Positions 61,187 through 64,000 of a DNA stretch of 64,000 bases are shown here, in pieces. Numbering within the stretch: the stretch's first letter is position 1; each line of letters begins with the position of its first letter. Origin of the DNA: an uncultured Alistipes sp. Its GTDB lineage: Bacteria > Bacteroidota > Bacteroidia > Bacteroidales > Rikenellaceae. Where the stretch lies: the NCBI GenBank assembly GCA_900546065.1, contig URBK01000004.1:1-64000 (forward strand), in the 5' to 3' direction. Both the position numbers and the translations under genes were made by a program. A model generated the notes under the pieces. The model was not told where the DNA came from, did no database searches, and saw only the letters and a program-made list of their open reading frames with translations.

Positions 61187-62185
61187 ATGAGTGAAGTAAT
61201 CAACATCAAGGAACTCAACGAACGCATCGAACGCGAGAGCGTCTTTGTGGACACGCTCCGCGCGGAGATGGGAAAGGTTATTGTCGGTCAGAGCCATCTG
61301 ATCGACACGCTTTTGATAGGGCTTCTGTCGAACGGCCACATTCTTCTGGAGGGTGTGCCGGGTCTGGCCAAGACGTTGGCCATCACGACGCTGGCGAAGG
61401 CCGTGGATGCCGACTTCGCACGTATACAGTTCACGCCCGACCTGCTGCCTGCGGACCTTATCGGTACGCTGATCTACTCGCAGAAGACCGAGGAGTTCAT
61501 CGTGCGCAAGGGTCCCGTTTTCGCCAACTTCGTGCTGGCGGATGAGATCAACCGATCGCCGGCGAAGGTGCAGAGTGCGCTTCTGGAGGCGATGCAGGAG
61601 CGTCAGGTGACCATCGGCGAGGAGACCTACCGGCTGCCGGAGCCGTTCCTTGTGATGGCGACGCAGAACCCGCTGGAGCAGGAGGGAACCTATCCTCTGC
61701 CGGAGGCGCAGGTGGACCGTTTCATGCTGAAGGTGAAGATCTCCTACCCGAAGAAGGAGGAGGAGCGCGAGATCGTGCGCATGAACCTCACGGGCGGGGC
61801 GATGAAGAAGGTGTCGAAGGTTATCACGCCGGAGGATATCGTCAAGGCGCGTTCGGTTGTGGAGGATGTCTATATGGACGAGAAGATCGAGAAGTATATC
61901 GTCGACATCATCTTCGCCACGCGCGAGCCTGCCGAGTACAGCCTTGAGAAGCTGCAGCCGCTGATCGCCTATGGCGGGTCGCCGCGTGCGAGCATCTCGC
62001 TGGCCAAGGCGGCGCGTGCGTATGCGTTCATCCGCCGCCGCGGTTACGTCATTCCGGAGGATGTGCGAGCCGTCTGCCACGACGTTCTGCGCCACCGTAT
62101 AGGCCTTACCTACGAGGCCGAGGCCGAGAACATCTCGTCGGAGCAGATCATAACCGAGATATTGAACAACGTGATAGTGCCTTAG
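61187..62185 (+). CDS. MoxR-type AAA+ ATPase
   Basis: A 332-aa chaperone-like ATPase. Walker A is LLEGVPGLAKTLAITTLAKA (about residues 45-64), Walker B and sensor are FVLADEINRSPAKVQSALLE, then MQERQVTIGEETYRLPEPFL, VMATQNPLEQEGTYPLPEAQ (sensor 1) and VDRFMLKVKISYPKKEEE. The C-terminal lid ends with GYVIPEDVRAVCHDVLRHRI. MoxR ATPases pair with VWA/DUF58 proteins, here the next gene 4 bp downstream, and help assemble or activate membrane or periplasmic complexes. It is the first gene of a Bat-type (Bacteroides aerotolerance) operon. Confidence 0.93.
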   Translation: MSEVINIKELNERIERESVFVDTLRAEMGKVIVGQSHLIDTLLIGLLSNGHILLEGVPGLAKTLAITTLAKAVDADFARIQFTPDLLPADLIGTLIYSQKTEEFIVRKGPVFANFVLADEINRSPAKVQSALLEAMQERQVTIGEETYRLPEPFLVMATQNPLEQEGTYPLPEAQVDRFMLKVKISYPKKEEEREIVRMNLTGGAMKKVSKVITPEDIVKARSVVEDVYMDEKIEKYIVDIIFATREPAEYSLEKLQPLIAYGGSPRASISLAKAARAYAFIRRRGYVIPEDVRAVCHDVLRHRIGLTYEAEAENISSEQIITEILNNVIVP

Positions 62186-62189
62186 TGCC

Positions 62190-63074
62190 ATGCAGGAGAA
62201 CGAGAACGATATCCTCAAGCGGGTCCGCAAGATCGAGATCAAGACTCGCGGCCTGTCGAACGAGATCTTCGCCGGAAAGTACCACACGGCTTTCCGCGGG
62301 CGGGGAATGTCGTTTTCCGAGGTGCGCGAGTACCGTGCGGGCGACGATGTGCGCGACATCGACTGGAATGTTACGGCGCGCTCGACCAAGCCCCACATCA
62401 AGATCTACGAGGAGGAGCGCGAGCTGACGATGATGCTTCTGATCGACGTGAGCGGGTCGCGCATGTTCGGTACGGGCAAGCGCTTGAAGAAGAGCGTGAT
62501 AACCGAGATCGCGGCGGTGCTGGCCTTCTCGGCCTCGCAGAACAACGACAAGGTGGGCTGTATCTTCTTTTCGGACCGTGTGGAGAAGTTCATCCCCCCG
62601 AAGAAGGGGCGCAGCCATATCCTGATGATCATACGCGAGTTGGTGAAGTTCCGTCCCGAGTCTCAGGGTACGGCCATCGCGGAGGCTGTGCGATACCTCA
62701 CCAATGTCAACAAGAAACACTGTACGGCCTTTATCCTGTCGGACTTCATCGACTCGACGCGCGACCGCAACGCTCTGGACGACGCCCTGAAGATTGCGGG
62801 GGGCCGCCACGACATCGTGGGCATACGCGTATGGGATCAGCGTGAGGCCGAGATGCCGGATGTGGGCATCGTGGAGCTTCAAGATGCCGAGACGGGCGAG
62901 AAGCAGTGGGTCGATACCTCGTCGGCACGCGTACGCGAGCACTACGCCGAGAGCTGGCGTCAGCGCGACGAGGCCATCGGCGAGACGCTGCGCCGCAACC
63001 GTATCGATACGGCCGTGGTATCCACCTCGGGAGACTATGTGGTGGAATTGATTAAACTGTTCAAACAACGATGA
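62190..63074 (+). CDS. DUF58 domain protein
   Basis: A 294-aa cytoplasmic protein. The DUF58 signature GRGMSFSEVREYRAGDDVRD and IDWNVTARSTKPHIKIYEEE occurs at about residues 40-80. The following segment forms a VWA-like fold with a MIDAS-type start (MLLIDVSGSRMFGTGKRLKK; DxSxS) and FSASQNNDKVGCIFFSDRVE. The C-terminal part holds FILSDFIDSTRDRNALDDAL and DTAVVSTSGDYVVELIKLFK. It works with the MoxR ATPase encoded just upstream, and its stop overlaps the next gene's start by 4 bp (ATGA). Confidence 0.92.
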   Translation: MQENENDILKRVRKIEIKTRGLSNEIFAGKYHTAFRGRGMSFSEVREYRAGDDVRDIDWNVTARSTKPHIKIYEEERELTMMLLIDVSGSRMFGTGKRLKKSVITEIAAVLAFSASQNNDKVGCIFFSDRVEKFIPPKKGRSHILMIIRELVKFRPESQGTAIAEAVRYLTNVNKKHCTAFILSDFIDSTRDRNALDDALKIAGGRHDIVGIRVWDQREAEMPDVGIVELQDAETGEKQWVDTSSARVREHYAESWRQRDEAIGETLRRNRIDTAVVSTSGDYVVELIKLFKQR

Positions 63075-64000
63075 GACATCCGTTTATAACGATACTTCTT
63101 GCCGCTCTGACGGTAACCGCCTTCGCGGAGGGAGCGGATACGCTGCCCGACCTCGGGGTGGACGACGACGCGCCCGTAGTCCGCGGCAGCGTCGAGCCCG
63201 ACTCGATCGGCATAGGCGACCGTTTCCTCTACTCGATAGAGGTGGACAAGGATCTTGTGCAGAGTGTCTTTTTCCCCTCGTTCGGGGGTGACGGCTCGGA
63301 GCCTTATTCGCTCATCGAGGATATGCCGATCGATACGCTCTCGCGGGACGGCCGCCGCATGACCATCCGCAAGCGCTATCTTTTGGGGGCCTTCGAGGAG
63401 GGTATACACAATGTCCTGCCGCAGGTGATGTATGCCGACAAGAATATCGTCGACACGCTCTACGGCGCCGATACGCTGCATGTTCTGGTTACGACGTTCC
63501 AGATCGACTCCACGTCGCACTCGATCTTCGATATCAAGCCGCAGAAGACCCTCCCGTTCCGCATGGGCGAGATCACGGGATATATCAAGTGGGTTATCGT
63601 GGCGCTGCTGGTCATCGCAGCACTGGTTTATGCCCTGCGCCGCGTGCTGGCGCACTACGGGCGGTCGCTGCGCGACATGTTCCGTCCGGCGCCGCCACAG
63701 CCGCCGCATGTTGTAGCCTTCGCCGCGCTGGAGAAGCTGCGCGGGGAGCGTCTCTGGCAGCAGGAGAAACACAAGCAATACTATTCGGCATTGACCGATA
63801 TCCTCCGCACCTACCTTGTCGGGCAGTTCGGCATCGGGGCCATGGAGATGACCTCGGACGAGATCATCGAGGCGGTTCGCGGCATCGACGTGCCGCGCAA
63901 GAATGCGATGGATCTTACGGAGATTCTGCGTGAGGCCGATCTTGTGAAGTTTGCCAAGGCTACACCCGCCGCCGAGGAGAACGAGGCGGCTTACCGCGCC
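63071..64000 (+). CDS. Bat operon membrane protein, 5' part
   Basis: The frame is open from ATG 63071 to the window edge (310 codons seen). It starts with a signal peptide (FITILLAALTVTAFAEGAD), then a beta-rich periplasmic domain (VRGSVEPDSIGIGDRFLYSI, RKRYLLGAFEEGIHNVLPQV), one membrane helix (YIKWVIVALLVIAALVYALR) and a cytoplasmic helical part (HKQYYSALTDILRTYLVGQF, GIGAMEMTSDEIIEAVRGID). This layout is that of the membrane component found after MoxR and DUF58 in Bacteroidetes (BatD/DUF4381-like). The 3' end lies outside. Confidence 0.85.
   Translation, partial: MRHPFITILLAALTVTAFAEGADTLPDLGVDDDAPVVRGSVEPDSIGIGDRFLYSIEVDKDLVQSVFFPSFGGDGSEPYSLIEDMPIDTLSRDGRRMTIRKRYLLGAFEEGIHNVLPQVMYADKNIVDTLYGADTLHVLVTTFQIDSTSHSIFDIKPQKTLPFRMGEITGYIKWVIVALLVIAALVYALRRVLAHYGRSLRDMFRPAPPQPPHVVAFAALEKLRGERLWQQEKHKQYYSALTDILRTYLVGQFGIGAMEMTSDEIIEAVRGIDVPRKNAMDLTEILREADLVKFAKATPAAEENEAAYRA

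Overview
The window looks like a chromosome segment of a GC-rich member of the Bacteroidales, most likely an Alistipes-like (Rikenellaceae) gut bacterium. The reasons are the many secreted glycoside hydrolases, lipoproteins with short LxxC boxes, promoters of the Bacteroidetes type (TTTG, 19-21 nt, TAnnTTTG), a chorismate dehydratase of the futalosine menaquinone pathway, and an xerC-hpf pair in the order usual for Bacteroidetes. I had no database access; family names rest on motifs I can read.

Region 1 (1 to about 12.7 kb) is visibly AT-rich and foreign to the rest. It starts with the broken 3' part of an IS4-family transposase and a gene remnant. Next comes a type I restriction-modification operon read leftwards (small ORF - hsdM - hsdS - unknown 288 aa - unknown four-helix membrane protein - hsdR). 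Then, read rightwards, come a helix-turn-helix/NADAR fusion and an ABC-type ATPase with a 208-aa partner carrying a D...ELT core. A leftward tyrosine integrase closes the region. It reads as the right arm of an integrated defence island placed next to the housekeeping hpf gene. Two gene pairs in it are good candidates for undescribed defence modules: the pair buried inside the restriction operon, and the ATPase/partner pair with the neighbouring HTH-NADAR protein.

Region 2 (13.3 to 29.8 kb) is GC-rich core and semi-core genome: hpf, xerC and a cystatin-like lipoprotein (leftward); a GH97 enzyme; a sigma-70 family factor with a tiny acidic downstream gene; kbl with an Lrp-type regulator; an AraC regulator; an alpha/beta hydrolase; and a leftward series of a secreted EEP phosphatase/nuclease, folE, rdgB, a dicarboxylate/amino acid symporter, a lipoprotein, an outer-membrane beta-barrel and a HAD phosphatase.

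Region 3 (30.0 to 52.0 kb) is a 22-kb rightward run of ten exported proteins, nine of them glycan-degrading or likely so: two of unassigned family, an NPCBM plus GH36-like enzyme, GH43 with discoidin and FN3, GH35, two GH92, a second GH43, GH2 with discoidin, and finally a basic-secretory-protein family metallopeptidase. It ends in a strong terminator. There is no SusC/SusD pair or hybrid two-component regulator in the window, so it is a hydrolase-only locus. The activities fit a galactose-, mannose- and arabinose/xylose-bearing glycan attached to protein.

Region 4 (52.0 to 64.0 kb) is core genome again: an MscS-family channel, an M13 metallopeptidase, a small zinc-ribbon membrane gene broken by two homopolymer indels and coupled to a carboxypeptidase-regulatory-domain protein, pgk, mqnA, corA, and the start of a MoxR - DUF58 - BatD-like (Bat) operon that runs off the right edge.
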